Part shown: one piece after another, positions 52,855 through 63,109 of the stretch
Position numbering within the stretch: position 1 is the first letter of the stretch
Layout of the letters: each line of letters begins with the position of its first letter
The notes under the pieces: generated by a model
Databases searched by the model: none
What the model saw: the letters and a program-made list of their open reading frames with translations, nothing else
What the model was told of the DNA's origin: nothing
Origin: Hyposmocoma kahamanoa
Taxonomy: Eukaryota; Arthropoda; Insecta; Lepidoptera; Cosmopterigidae
Assembly: GCF_003589595.1 (NCBI RefSeq)
Contig: NW_020654080.1
Coordinates: 4,600,347-4,664,346 of the forward strand
DNA length: 64,000 nucleotides
Direction of reading: 5' to 3'
Made by a program: the position numbers and the translations under genes

Positions 52855-53036
52855 CTCCGGTTCAAATCAAAATCAGGACGCTGTACTACGAACTCATTCT
52901 GGGGCACTTCCCAGAACGCCCAGACCAGAACCAATATAGAAAATTTCATTTCCTGAATTGGTCCTACCGCGAATCGAACCTGGGACCTCCTCATCCAGTG
53001 ACCACAGTGCAAACCGTCGGGCCACCGAGGTCGTCC
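52855..53036 (-). mobile_element. S3 SINE, full copy
   Basis: Reversed: ggacgctgtactacgaactc, ttctggggcacttcccagaa, cagaccagaaccaatataga, gcgaatcgaacctgggacct and ccgtcgggccaccgaggtcg. The best S3 copy: B box aggttcgattcgc, head cgacctcggtggcccgacgg. Confidence 0.8.
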
Positions 53037-53106
53037 AAAAGTTTAGTATTATATTTAAGTTTATTGAATGCTACGATGTTTTACAACCATGACATTCATT
53101 TGTTTT

Positions 53107-53365
53107 TGTGAAATTGTTCCACATAGTTTGTTATAATTAATTATAACAAAGATCGAACAATTAGAAAAATTCATTAAATCTGGCTCGATTCGAACCAGCA
53201 TCCTCAGACAATCCGTGTCATATGCTCTGCCAATTAAGCCACGAAACGAACAAGCAGACCTTACGAAGTTTTCTATGTGCTTGTTGCAGATCTTGTTTTT
53301 GGTTTTTATCGACTTTATTGCCGTAACACCATTTGTGAGAAATTTATTTCTTCACTCAGGATTAT
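53107..53365 (-). mobile_element. S2 SINE with palindromic tail
   Basis: ttttgtgaaattgttccaca, a perfect 24-nt palindrome TTTGTTATAATT/AATTATAACAAA (about 53128-53151), gattcgaaccagcatcctca, tgctctgccaattaagccac, tttctatgtgcttgttgcag and taacaccatttgtgagaaat. Other S2 tails have attattaata where this copy has the palindrome centre. Confidence 0.78.
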
Positions 53366-53668
53366 TTATAAATATACCGATTTCACTCTAGGTATTTGTA
53401 ATAGAAAAAACCTAATAATAAATATTCACCAGCCAACTTCATACCAGTACATGTTCAATGTTCCTTACTTATTAATGAGCTCCCAGCCTATTACGGTTAG
53501 CACCTGTCTAATAACTTTTATCATAATTAAACTGACTATTAAATTACTTCATTTGGGTTTTTGCATTCAGCACGTAAGGGCATGATTATGTTTCTAAAAT
53601 GGTGCTGGTAATGTTTTTTTTTTAGACACTAGGCACCTTTTACGCATTGGTAGTCTAGGTAGCTTCTC

Positions 53669-53887
53669 AAAAGTTTTAAGTTTAAAAAATCGACCTCAGA
53701 AGTTTGTTACAGACACCAGCCCATCACACCATATCATACAAAACCATTGTCACCATTACTGAGGTACCCGCTTTCCAACAAAAAATAATCATCGAAACCG
53801 GTACACAAATATCGGAGTCATCGCTTACCATACACACAAAATACCGTTGAATTGAAAACCTCCTCCTTTTTTCGACGTCGGTTAAAA
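53669..53887 (+). mobile_element. T1 repeat, shortened
   Basis: aaaaaatcgacctcagaagt, tactgaggtacccgctttcc, catcgaaaccggtacacaaa and ttttttcgacgtcggttaaa. Confidence 0.7.
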
Positions 53888-53919
53888 GAATAAGTGCTCG
53901 AAGCTCAAAATCTGTTTGT

Positions 53920-53965
53920 TATCATGGAAGTCAATAAAGGGTTTATCTATCTATCTATCTAAAAT
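53920..53965 (+). mobile_element. LINE-type tail with (TCTA)n
   Basis: gaagtcaataaagggtttat followed by four tcta units. It looks like a LINE 3' end with a microsatellite tail, but nothing upstream can be read. Confidence 0.4.
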
Positions 53966-54775
53966 TGTATAACTTATAAAAGACATTGTAACCATCTTTA
54001 GCCTCGCCATCTTTTTCCTTTTAGCTAATGGATGTTGTCCAATATATTTCTACGATTTCAATCACTCAACATTCTTTATTTTTAATAAGTAATAAACAAG
54101 CATAGGACGATCAATATTCAGCCACGGTGTTAAGGAGGTCGTCTAACTTCTTTTGTCCATAATAAAAATCATAGACTTGTATGGTATCCAATATTTCATA
54201 CTGAACGTGTTCAAAGACCGTTAATAAATGGATAAACACATTGAATTTTTTAAGATGGCCCCAGGGCATTGGGCGCGTGTTGTGGCGCTTTGTGGCGCGT
54301 GTTGCGCAGGGTGCGTAGTGACGCGACGCACACCTGTTGCGCCAGCGCATGTCCTTGGGAAGGCGTGAACCAATATTACGGCAAATCATATATATGTATA
54401 CATTGCCTGTAAAGGTCTATATTTACCTGTGACTAATGGTCGTATATTTACCTTTTTAACATATGAATATAACTCATTGATGATAGAAAAAATAAAGAAA
54501 GAAAGAAAATAGATTTATTTGTTTACCACAATGCACCACAAAAGAAAAAAAAAAGAAAACGAAACGGAACAGACCAAAACCAAAATATAATCTAAACATT
54601 CAACGTAAAACATAAACACATAATTACGAAACAAAAACACAAACAAAGCAAAAAATGTATATAAACAAATTAGATTAAATTAAAACACGAACTATTCACA
54701 CAAATAATAAAAAAGAACACTATATAGAGATACTTTGTGTAACAAAAGGGTCACAAACTCAGTATTTACTAGAAA
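53966..54775. other. No gene; GC-rich patch and A-rich DNA
   Basis: 54270-54360 is GC-rich with recurring gttgcgc/gtggcgc motifs (ggcgcgtgttgtggcgcttt). 54485-54700 is A-rich (aaagaaagaaagaaaa, caaaaccaaaatat). No domain in the ORFs. Confidence 0.45.
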
Positions 54776-54782
54776 ACGCAAG

Positions 54783-55125
54783 GCGTTACCTGCACTGATT
54801 TTCCGTTAGGACCCTAAATGATGCCACGGAACATAATGATGCCGCATTCCATCGCGTACTAAAAGGTTTGGTGGCTCCTTTCTCTGCCGCACGGTTGACA
54901 AATGGAATTCCCTTCCGGCACATGTCTTCCCTCCCTCTTATGATATGGGGTCCTTCAAACGAGGCGTGAAGAGGCATATTGTAGGCAGGCAGGGTGGAGG
55001 TGGCTAGTGCAATGAGGGTTTTATCGCTGCACTAGGTTCCTTCGCGTTTGGATACCACTTTCCACTTAACATCAGGTGGAGTGGAGTCATTTGCCTGTCA
55101 TGTATAAAAAAAAAAAAAAAAAAAT
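54783..55125 (+). pseudogene. Lb-type LINE RT C-terminus with poly(A)
   Basis: The frame from about 54843 reads RTKRFGGSFLCRTV, then DKWNSLPAHVFPPSYDMG, SFKRGVKRHIVGRQGGGG and TAG (55005-55007). WNSLPAxVFPxxY and the FKRxV block are the C-terminal end of jockey-group LINE RTs, and agree with 27936-28010. The 3' UTR (gtgcaatgagggttttatcg, tttgcctgtcatgtat) ends in 19 A at 55106-55124. A 7-bp repeat acgcaag flanks it (54776-54782 and 55126-55132), a plausible target duplication. 5' truncated; catalytic domains missing. Confidence 0.82.
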
Positions 55126-55290
55126 ACGCAAGCATATGTACTTGAATATAACTGTAAAATAATTGTATATATGTACATATTAGACTGTAACAGATATGTG
55201 TGTGTGGGTGTGTGTTGTGTATATTTAAATACTTCCAAAATAATGTATATATAAGTTTAAAAATACATTATAATAACTAATACACTATAC

Positions 55291-55789
55291 CATACAGTGT
55301 ATAACCAGAAATAGACACAAAATAAGGACCATACATTCCTGGTAACTCATCAGTGATACATCACTTATAAATATCAACTCTCGTTTGCAATGAAATATAG
55401 ACAGCGCCAACAACTGACCTGTGTGTACGTCTCCGTATATTCCAAAAATATTCTGTATTTATTTTAATAAAGATAATCACTCTAACAATGGCGTGCTGTT
55501 CCATTCGGTGGTGTGAGGAACAGCAAAACATCTAATTTCAAAACAAACGGAATTAAATTTCATCGGTAATTAAATATGTAATTTTGCAATTTTCGTCCAT
55601 TATAGCAAAGCTCAAGTTAACTGGTCGATTTAAAGTGAAACAATTGACGACACACATTGACGACACCCGTCAATTGTTTCGAAATCGGGCTGGCCAATCG
55701 GAGCGCGGTTGTCACAGTAATGATATGGCCGAAAAGTTTTCAAACAAATAAATGACATTTCGTCTCTATTTCTAGTTACATACTCGATG
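55291..55789 (-). mobile_element. M2 MITE, 499 bp, hAT-like
   Basis: Inverted ends CATACAGTGTATAACCAG and the complement of CATCGAGTATGTAACTAG, flanked by a perfect 8-bp duplication CACTATAC (55283-55290 and 55790-55797). Interior as in the 32178 copy, reversed. It has a small duplication of gacgacac near 55650. Confidence 0.9.
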
Positions 55790-55797
55790 CACTATAC

Positions 55798-56112
55798 CTA
55801 CATCAAGTAACTAATATACTCCCAACCAAAAGTTAAGTTGTTTTAAAAATAGCAGTATTCAATACATATTACATAACAAATGTGTATAAAAGTACAAATA
55901 AATAGGTGCTGGAAAAAGTTAACAGAATTCCTTTTGATTTTCCAGCAGGATAGCTAGGCTCTCCTTCTGATTTGATTTCTGAGATCTGATTCCTTCTGAT
56001 CAAAAGAATTCCTACTAGCAACGTATACAACTCAATTCATGGCCTTGAATAAAAATTCCTAATGCTAGTTACGACAAGAAGTCAGGAGAAGTTAGTAGTA
56101 GCAAAAGAAGTT
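55798..56112. other. No gene; imperfect inverted repeat
   Basis: acagaattccttttgatt (about 55921) and gatcaaaagaattcctac (about 55998) are partly complementary. Nothing else seen. Confidence 0.4.
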
Positions 56113-56366
56113 GGTAGCAGCAGACCTCCTTGTGAAAGAGTTCGTCCAGGTAAGTACTGCCACCTTACCTATTTCTGCTGCCAAGCACTAATGTGGTATT
56201 ACTGCGTTCTGGTTTTAAAGGGTAAAGGTGCTGGTGAAATTACTGGCACATGGGAGTTGTCAAGTTATTTCTCAGGGTGACAGGCGCACTGGCAGTGCCC
56301 CTCAGATCTCGGTGATTTAAAGCTCTAAGTTACAATGCAACAGGAGTGTCGCTTACCATCAGGCAG
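56113..56366 (+). mobile_element. B1 repeat, 3' end missing
   Basis: gtagcagcagacctccttgt, gagttcgtccaggtaagtac, gttctggttttaaagggtaa, ggcacatgggagttgtcaag, agggtgacaggcgcactggc and gtgtcgcttaccatcaggc. The tail is lost. Confidence 0.8.
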
Positions 56367-56739
56367 GTCTAGGAAGTTATTGATTTTCCTATACAGATGA
56401 ACCAGCGTAGCGAGTAAATACAATATTATTAAAATAATAAAAACATTTTATAAAATAACGTTTGCTATAATTCAAAAAGTAATCGTGAGAACGCTATATA
56501 TTTCAAACTGTGGACTTTTAAACAGCATTTTGTGTGAAGAAAACATAAATATAACATCCTGTACAACCTTTTGTACACCTGCCGCGTGTATTTTTTATTA
56601 TTTCCCCATATGTAAGGGAGTAATACCCCACACATTCAGGTAGGTCATTTAACTTGAAATAACTCTACTATAGCAATTATACGTTGAACTGTAAAAATAA
56701 ACCATTTTCTGGCTTCAATTTGAAATTGTCTGTAGGTAT

Positions 56740-56900
56740 TAATAACATAATATGCACTTCTTCTTTTCGTGTCTATGGTGCATACCATAATGCTTTCCAT
56801 CGTGATGAAAGGATGTGCCCATCGACGTAAGGTCCTCGCCGATTGTTGCCCAGATGAAAGGAATGGTACGTCGTGCATGGAAGCTCCTATCTTGCACATG
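56740..56900 (-). repeat. Unclassified repeat, copy 1
   Basis: cttcttcttttcgtgtctat, gcataccataatgctttcca and tcgtgatgaaaggatgtgcc have a diverged partner at 57125-57200. An open minus frame reads GTSFHHDGKHYGMHHRHEKK, suggesting the pair are remnants of a transposon ORF or LINE end. Confidence 0.35.
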
Positions 56901-57124
56901 TATTTTCGTGAAGTACACTTTTAAAATAAAACAACGGTTTATAGCACTTTTTCCACACGAAAACACCCTTCAAATCTCATTTATACATTGATAATCCAAA
57001 ACATCCTTCCGCCCTCTCCACTACATGTCACAATACCAACATACCAACATCCAAATCAATAGCTATCCTTTATAAAATATACATATGCTAATAGTTGATA
57101 AAATAGCTGACGTTCGCTATTTTC

Positions 57125-57300
57125 TTCTTTTTCTTTATTGTATCGAAGGCATACACTTATAATGCTTGCTGTCGTGGTGAAAGGGAATTTGCCAATCGGA
57201 GCAAGCTACTCGCCAATGGTTCCCCTGGGTGCACGGTGCGCCATTGTACGTACCAGACGTTTGTCCTATCTACCGACCCGAGAGATAGTGTTTTCCGGAG
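57125..57300 (-). repeat. Unclassified repeat, copy 2
   Basis: tttctttattgtatcgaagg, gcatacacttataatgcttg and ctgtcgtggtgaaagggaat correspond to copy 1; the minus frame has the similar FHHDSKHYKCM. It lies directly before the S1 tail. Confidence 0.35.
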
Positions 57301-57319
57301 AGACTATAATAATAATAAT

Positions 57320-57525
57320 AACGCACACACTCAACACAGCCCCGCACTTGGGAAAACCCTATGTCGCGAGTGCCATGGACACACACATAGACAACCACAA
57401 ATTACACCCAAACTCACGAGATAAATAAATGTAGGCCATACAAATATTTCTCCCGGCCCGGGAATTGAACCTGGGACCTCTGCGTGGCAGTCCGGCGTGG
57501 TAACCGTTCGGCCACGGAGGCAGTT
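57320..57525 (-). mobile_element. S1 SINE, full copy
   Basis: An (aat)n tail at about 57306-57319, cgcacacactcaacacagcc, caaattacacccaaactcac, atttctcccggcccgggaat, tgaacctgggacctctgcgt, gtaaccgttcggccacggag. The heads of both boxes are intact. Confidence 0.85.
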
Positions 57526-57860
57526 ACATGTGCTGGACGGCAAGACCAGGGTACAGCGGGCGTCCGGGCCAAGCCCTCCGCCAGTGATACGCTTTTGGGG
57601 CGTCTCTGGTGGATTCGGACTTGGGTATGGACTCGCTGGGGTTTGTGGTTAGCTGCAGAGACGGACATGTTTCTCTGCCCCGGTTGGGTGTGGCCGGGGT
57701 GTCTGTCTCGTGAGTTGCTAGCGCGTCTTAGTAGCGGTGTAGTTGAGGGCCTGAATCGAGGAGACGCACGAGGCATATGAGTTGTCCTTTAAGTTGGAAG
57801 CTATGTCCGGATATTGTCGCAGGATACTGCGACTGGCATGTCCGGCACTTTTTGAAGGTT
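57526..57860. other. GC-rich unassigned segment
   Basis: Markedly GC-rich (cgggcgtccgggccaagccc, ctgccccggttgggtgtggc) with an open plus frame of about 85 codons (57484-57780) and a minus frame of 120 codons reaching into S1. No frame shows a motif I recognise. It touches the head of an S1 copy and may be a LINE coding piece, as at 7732-7938. Confidence 0.4.
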
Positions 57861-57864
57861 TTTA

Positions 57865-58147
57865 TAGCAAGGCTCCTTGTGAAAGAGTTCGTCCAGGGAG
57901 GTTGGCTTTACCTATTTCTGCCACCTAGCAGTAATGTGAGCATTACTGCGTTCCAGTTTGGAAGGGTGGTGAAATTACAGTCACATGGGACTCGTCAACT
58001 TATGCCTCAGGGTGACGGGCGCAGTGGAAGTGCCCCTAAGATCTTCGCGATTAAAAGCACTGAGTGGCACTGTAACTGTTATGAACAGGCATATCGCTTT
58101 TTAGCAGGCGCATGACTTGTTTATCCCGTCATTTGATATCATAAAAA
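57865..58147 (+). mobile_element. B1 repeat, nearly full copy
   Basis: atagcaaggctccttgtgaa, gagttcgtccagggaggttg, tctgccacctagcagtaatg, gcattactgcgttccagttt, tcaacttatgcctcagggtg and catttgatatcataaaaaa. Confidence 0.82.
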
Positions 58148-59066
58148 AGCTTGTTATTTGAAGAATTTTGAGCGAATGTCGAAGTGTCAGCAAATCTGTT
58201 CAATATACAAACTGATGTTAATTATATGGCCTCATCACCACCTATATACATATAATGTAGCTTATTTAATCCGAGTGTAAACTTCAGAGTTCATCTGAAA
58301 GTGGTCCGTAGCATAAAACAACGTTGAACCAGGTTTTTTCAAACGGTTGTTGCATTCTTTGCATATTTAAGTTGGATGCATTTTCTCATTACAATCTTCG
58401 TACTTGTAATTAGTAAGGGTAGTTATCTAACATCTTCTGGTTGTTATTTAAATTATTACTGCCGAGTTTACGTTGCATGTAAATGTTGTTTATTGTGCAA
58501 CGTTGTGTCATTTGCTTTGAGTAGACCTTACAAAGTTATGTAGTGCAGTGGATCGAAGGCTGTCCTAACCTTTTTCTATTTGTTTATAGTCTGTTCTTTA
58601 CTTTTTTCGTTACGTATTCCAAATTTTAAAAAGGCTTTTTTGGCGCCTTTTATTTTACAAAAACTTTTTCTTCAGTCAACAAATTACAGTAAACGAAAAT
58701 ATTATGAGAATTGATGACAAATGACATTTATACATAACACGATAATCTAAACAATTTTTTTCCAAAACATATCCTTTTCATGTTTGTAACCTCACTTTTT
58801 TTAAAGTTTTTTATAGTGCAACATTTTGAAATAATTTCAGTATGTCATGATAGAAAGGTATCAATTACTCTTTAAAGAATGCTAAGAGTAAAAATGCATA
58901 AATTTAGTAAAATACATAAATTTAGTAAATATTTTTGAATTTCCTTTCACGCCATACTTATAAAATTGTTTTTGCTTGCAAAATGACAGAATAAAATGGA
59001 ATGATACCTGATAAAATATATAAATTTCTGTTTAATGCTAAAAAAAAACGAAGCATGGTTTAGACG
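58148..59066. other. No recognisable feature
   Basis: AT-rich, with a direct repeat of cataaatttagtaaa at about 58906-58930. No coding signal. Confidence 0.5.
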
Positions 59067-59113
59067 TTTTTCTTATGACATCAAGTAACGGGACGAACAA
59101 ATCGTGTGCCTGT
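59067..59113 (-). mobile_element. B1 repeat, A-rich end only
   Basis: ttttcttatgacatcaagta, acgggacgaacaaatcgtgt, gcctg. It stops shortly before an M2 element. Confidence 0.65.
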
Positions 59114-59133
59114 GATTTTCATTCATTATTACA

Positions 59134-59691
59134 CGTCAAGTATATAACCACAAATAGAGACGATATAAAGATCATACATTCCCGGTAACTCATCAATGAT
59201 ACATCACTTATAAATATCAAATCTCGTCTGCACTGAAATTACACATTAGAAAGCTGAAATAGTACAGCGCCAACAACTGACCTGTGTGTACGTCTCCGTA
59301 TATTCCAAAAATATTCTGTATTTATTGTAATAAAGATAATCACTCTAACAATGGCGTGCTGTTCCATTCGGTGGTGTGGAAAAAAACAGCAAAACATCTC
59401 ATTTCAAAACAAACGGAATCAAATTTTATCGGTAATTAAATATTGAATATGTAATTTTGCAATTTTCGTTCATTATAGCAAAGCTCAAGTTAACTGGTCG
59501 ATTTAAAGTGAAACAATTGACGACACACATTGGGTACCTATATACTAAATCTATGCATTGACGACACCCGTCAATTGTTTCAAAATCGGGCTGGCCAATC
59601 GGAGCGCGGTTGTCACAGTAATGATATGGCCGAAAAGATTTCAAACAAATTAAATGACATTTCGTCTCTATTTCTGGTTACATACTCGATG
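59134..59691 (-). mobile_element. M2 MITE, 558 bp
   Basis: Inverted ends CGTCAAGTATATAACCAC and the complement of CATCGAGTATGTAACCAG; flanking octamers ttattaca (59126-59133) and ctattaca (59692-59699) match in 7 of 8. It is longer than the 55291 copy because of extra sequence around 59530-59560 (gggtacctatatactaaat). Confidence 0.87.
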
Positions 59692-59828
59692 CTATTACAC
59701 ATAACTCAGGCCGTATTAATAAATCTATCTCAAGTGCAGGATCAGTATTAAAAACTAACTTAAAGTGAAGTGAAACCCAAAATAAACAATTTAACTTATT
59801 CATGATTTTATTTGATTTAAGTTCGAGA

Positions 59829-60122
59829 TTTTTTTATTATACCAAGTGACGGGACGGAGAAGTCCATAGCAGTTGCGGTGCAACTCAGAGCTTTGAATCA
59901 TTTCGAGGACATTGAGACTGCGCCCGTCACCCTGAGACATACTCGTAAGTTGACAAGTCCCATGAGCCTGTGATTTCACCAGCACCCTTACTTACCCTTC
60001 AAAACCAGAACACAACACAAGCGGATTATATATACATATATATATTATCCGCTTGGTGGCGGAATCAGGTAAGGTGGCAGTGCATCCCTGGATAAACTGT
60101 TTCACAAAAAGCTCTACTTCTA
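59829..60122 (-). mobile_element. B1 repeat with replaced hairpin
   Basis: ttttattataccaagtgacg, cgcccgtcaccctgagacat, gtcccatgagcctgtgattt, then in place of the usual gcagtaatg/cattactgc hairpin an AT-rich inverted repeat (60019-60034 with 60039-60054, one mismatch), then ttggtggcggaatcaggtaa and aaagctctacttctact. Confidence 0.83.
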
Positions 60123-60572
60123 CTTAAATGGGCTAAAATTAAATATTGGCACCTAAAATTTGCCAAATACATTTAAAAATTAAAAATAATAAATAATTTC
60201 ATATTAAGTAGTTATATATTAAGAAGATAACATATATTTTAATTAAAATTAAGACACTATTATAATAGCAGTACGTTATTTTAATACTTTCAACGCACCT
60301 ATTGTTTTGTACACTGAAGGTTAAAATTAACCTACTATATTTTACACTAACAGGCTTATAAAGTAAAATATATATCTCTTTGACTGTCCGAGTATGGAAA
60401 TATACAAGCCGCTAAATAATTAAGCGTTTGTCCGCAGGTGGTCCACTAATAACATTACACAAGTTATTACTGGTATTTAATTATAATTGAAGCCATTAAT
60501 TTCCTAGCTTGGACGTTTGCCTCCTCTTTAGAGGTTGTATTTTCTTTTATCTTTGACTTCTAGGTGCTAACA
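60123..60572. other. No recognisable feature
   Basis: AT-rich; no repeat copy or ORF with a domain. Confidence 0.45.
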
Positions 60573-60610
60573 AAATTCTTTATTTTACACACGTGTAAAA
60601 TAAAGAATTT
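60573..60610. repeat. Perfect 18-bp hairpin
   Basis: 60573-60590 (aaattctttattttacac) and 60593-60610 are exactly complementary with the 2-nt centre AC. Confidence 0.85.
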
Positions 60611-60687
60611 GAATAACACTTGTATCTTGATGTAACTAATTAAATTAAAATTAAGAAATTTAGGCGACATAAGAGAGTATACTCTAA

Positions 60688-60964
60688 GGGCGCGTTCAAA
60701 TTAGCCGCTGTTAGAAGCGCTGCAGCCGCGCGGCGGCCGCGCGACTGTCGCGCTGCTGTAGTGCGACAGTCGCGCGATGATCAAGTGATGTTATATCTTT
60801 CCACCTTTTGTTTTACATTCTCTATAAATTCTTCAATTCAATTGTCGTCCATCCTGGTTATTTGAAAAATTAACATATAGAACTGCAGCGCGAGTGTCGC
60901 GCGGCCGCCGCGCGGCTGCAGCGCTGCCGCAGCGCGTCTAACAGCGATTAATTTGAACGCGCCC
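60688..60964. mobile_element. M4 MITE, 277 bp, long GC-rich TIRs
   Basis: Both ends begin GGGCGCGTTCAAATTA and continue with cgctgttaga, gcgctgcagccgcgcggc, ggccgcgcgac and tcgcgctgc in inverted order, giving arms of about 75 bp with one small indel. It is flanked by TAA at 60685-60687 and 60965-60967. A 3-bp TAA duplication and GGG ends fit PIF/Harbinger. The AT-rich centre (about 60790-60880) has no ORF. Confidence 0.82.
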
Positions 60965-60966
60965 TA

Positions 60967-62179
60967 AAAGTCACTATCTGTAAGCTAATTACTCTTCGAA
61001 ATCAATTCAATAACCCCAAACACGATTGTTCTGCGTGAGTATTGATGAGCAGTTGGTAGTCTGCAGTCTGTCAACTCAATCAAAGTTTGCTTCGCATTGT
61101 ATTTTATCATGCACTTATAATATGGAAATCATATCTCTTTTTCAAGTTTGTACTCATTAGTAATACTTTGAAATGATAATGTCAGTTATTATGAGCGCGG
61201 CAAAGTCAGAAAAAAGGCTATTCATTTTTCTGAACAAAATTTTAAATTAAATGTTAAAATTCATGGTCTTCCTTTTATTTGAGATGCTATGTTACTTAGA
61301 AGAAAACAATTCTTATGATTGAGTCTTTCGATATGTATAGTAAAGGTACAGGTGTTTTTTTTTCACATATGGCGGGTTCGATTCTCGGTTCAGAAAGACG
61401 ATTATTTAAAAATCTTTAAATGCAGTTCGAATTGTTTTTAAAATCAAAATGAAGTCTTCTTTCAGTAAAATTTTCTATTTACGGTATTTAAGGTACTTTC
61501 CCTCCATGTAGCATAGCCGTAGGACAACCCTGTATATGAATTTTACAAATCTCTAGTTTCCTTCGTTAAACTTTTTATTTTCTGTTCTAAATGTGAAAAT
61601 TTATTTTTTTCGTTTGAATACTCATCCTAAATATATTAAGTATTTAGACCTCAATTTATTCGAAAATAAAGTATGCCACCAACTGCTATTTTGCAGTCAA
61701 TATGCAGCTACTGTGACTGACTACGCCCTCATTGTCATGGGTCTGCTTGGAAATAAAATGAACTGTGGTACCGTCAACGGGTCAAGGCAAAGGGACAAAG
61801 TTCTCACCAATCGATAATCAAGCTATCAATATTTGACATCAATCATGGCAATCGACACCGCAGCTATTAAGTGTAAATCGATTGGAATCCATCATTTGAA
61901 TAGCCCATTCGACTGCTTAACTCAACACTATAAATCAGAATGACCGAGAATGCATTATGTTGTTAAGGGAAAGGTCTATTACTCCAACAGTTTCTATGTT
62001 CCTTCTTTCATTAACGGAGGCTGAATAACCAGCAAAGCGCTGAGACTGTCCTTTTAGCTCGCATATTTATTATTTTGTTCAAAAACAACTCAAAATAAAT
62101 AAAAGAAAAAGTAATTACTAATATACTTATACACAAAGATGAAATACCGTTAACCAACTTACATATAAAGAGAATAAAG
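60967..62179. other. No recognisable feature
   Basis: AT-rich; the 74-codon ORF at 61593-61817 has no motif. A single gggttcgattctcggttc near 61374 resembles a B box but no SINE surrounds it. Confidence 0.45.
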
Positions 62180-62189
62180 GACTATTCAT

Positions 62190-62420
62190 ATTAGACCGTG
62201 CCGGACGCGAGCCGAGCTACGTACGAGCCTCGGATTGGAAATTCTGCGTGTATTTTATTTTATATGTATTTTATATAGACGCGCGTTTGTTTCGATGCAG
62301 ACGCACGTTTTCTTCGATGCAGTCGCGCATTTACATCAATGCAACCGCCTATAAATCGTAAGTGTAGCGATGCACTCGTTCGTGAATCGCGCGTTTGCAT
62401 CGCAGCTAAATTTTACCATG
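62190..62420. repeat. GC-rich block with 22-bp tandem units
   Basis: Three units of 22 bp (62278-62299, 62300-62321, 62322-62343) share the pattern gacgc(g/a)cgtttg.ttcgatgca. The flanks are GC-rich too (gccggacgcgagccgagc; gaatcgcgcgtttgcatcg). Possibly the inside of a TIR element whose ends I cannot place. Confidence 0.6.
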
Positions 62421-62479
62421 TGTAATTCTTAGACTATATTTTTCCACCACGTCAGTAAAAAAGACAGATACAACATAAC

Positions 62480-62678
62480 ATAACGGGCACACTCAACAAA
62501 GCCCCGGACTAGGGAAACCCTGTGTTGCGGGTGCCATGGACACACACATAGACAACAACAAATTACACCCAAACTCTCGAGAAAAATAAATGTAGGTTAT
62601 ACAAATATTCCTCCTGGTTCGCGAATCGAACCTGGGACCTCTGCGTGGCATGGTAACCGTTCGGCCACAGAGGCAATT
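62480..62678 (-). mobile_element. S1 SINE copy
   Basis: gggcacactcaacaaagccc, gggtgccatggacacacaca, caaattacacccaaactctc, gcgaatcgaacctgggacct, catggtaaccgttcggccac. The head has a deletion between gcgtggca and tggtaacc. Confidence 0.8.
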
Positions 62679-62808
62679 CTAAAACAAAAGAAACAAAAAG
62701 AATAAAAACAAAAAATGTATATTCAAAGTATTATATATTCAAAAAAAAATTTTGATTTGTGTGCACACCATGTACCGAAAAATATTCGCGAAATAAATCC
62801 ATTTGAAA

Positions 62809-63102
62809 CATTGACTTACAAATAAATGGACGCCCGTCGTCCATACACTAATACAAAAACCACGAAAAAAATGTCCCAAGTCAACCTATTTAAACGTAGT
62901 GACATGTGAAGGAATATGAAAAAGCTAAAACGTTGAATTTTAATTGTAATGTCATCGCAGTACTGTCTAATTTTGCTTGCTTCGCTGTCAGTCGAACAAA
63001 CGAAGACTAAAGCGTGAATGACGCTCTGTATACGATTTAACGCCCTATAAGTTCGGACACTTTTTAGCGCGGACCCGACGTCCTTACAATTGTAAGTCAA
63101 TG
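62809..63102 (-). mobile_element. M1 MITE, 294 bp
   Basis: Full inverted ends and the perfect 8-bp duplication ATTTGAAA (62801-62808 and 63103-63110). Interior as in the 3148 copy, reversed. Confidence 0.9.
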
Positions 63103-63109
63103 ATTTGAA

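Noticed and set aside
62278..62343. CRISPR-like array
   Set aside because: Three adjoining degenerate 22-mers without spacers in a eukaryotic sequence; a simple tandem repeat.
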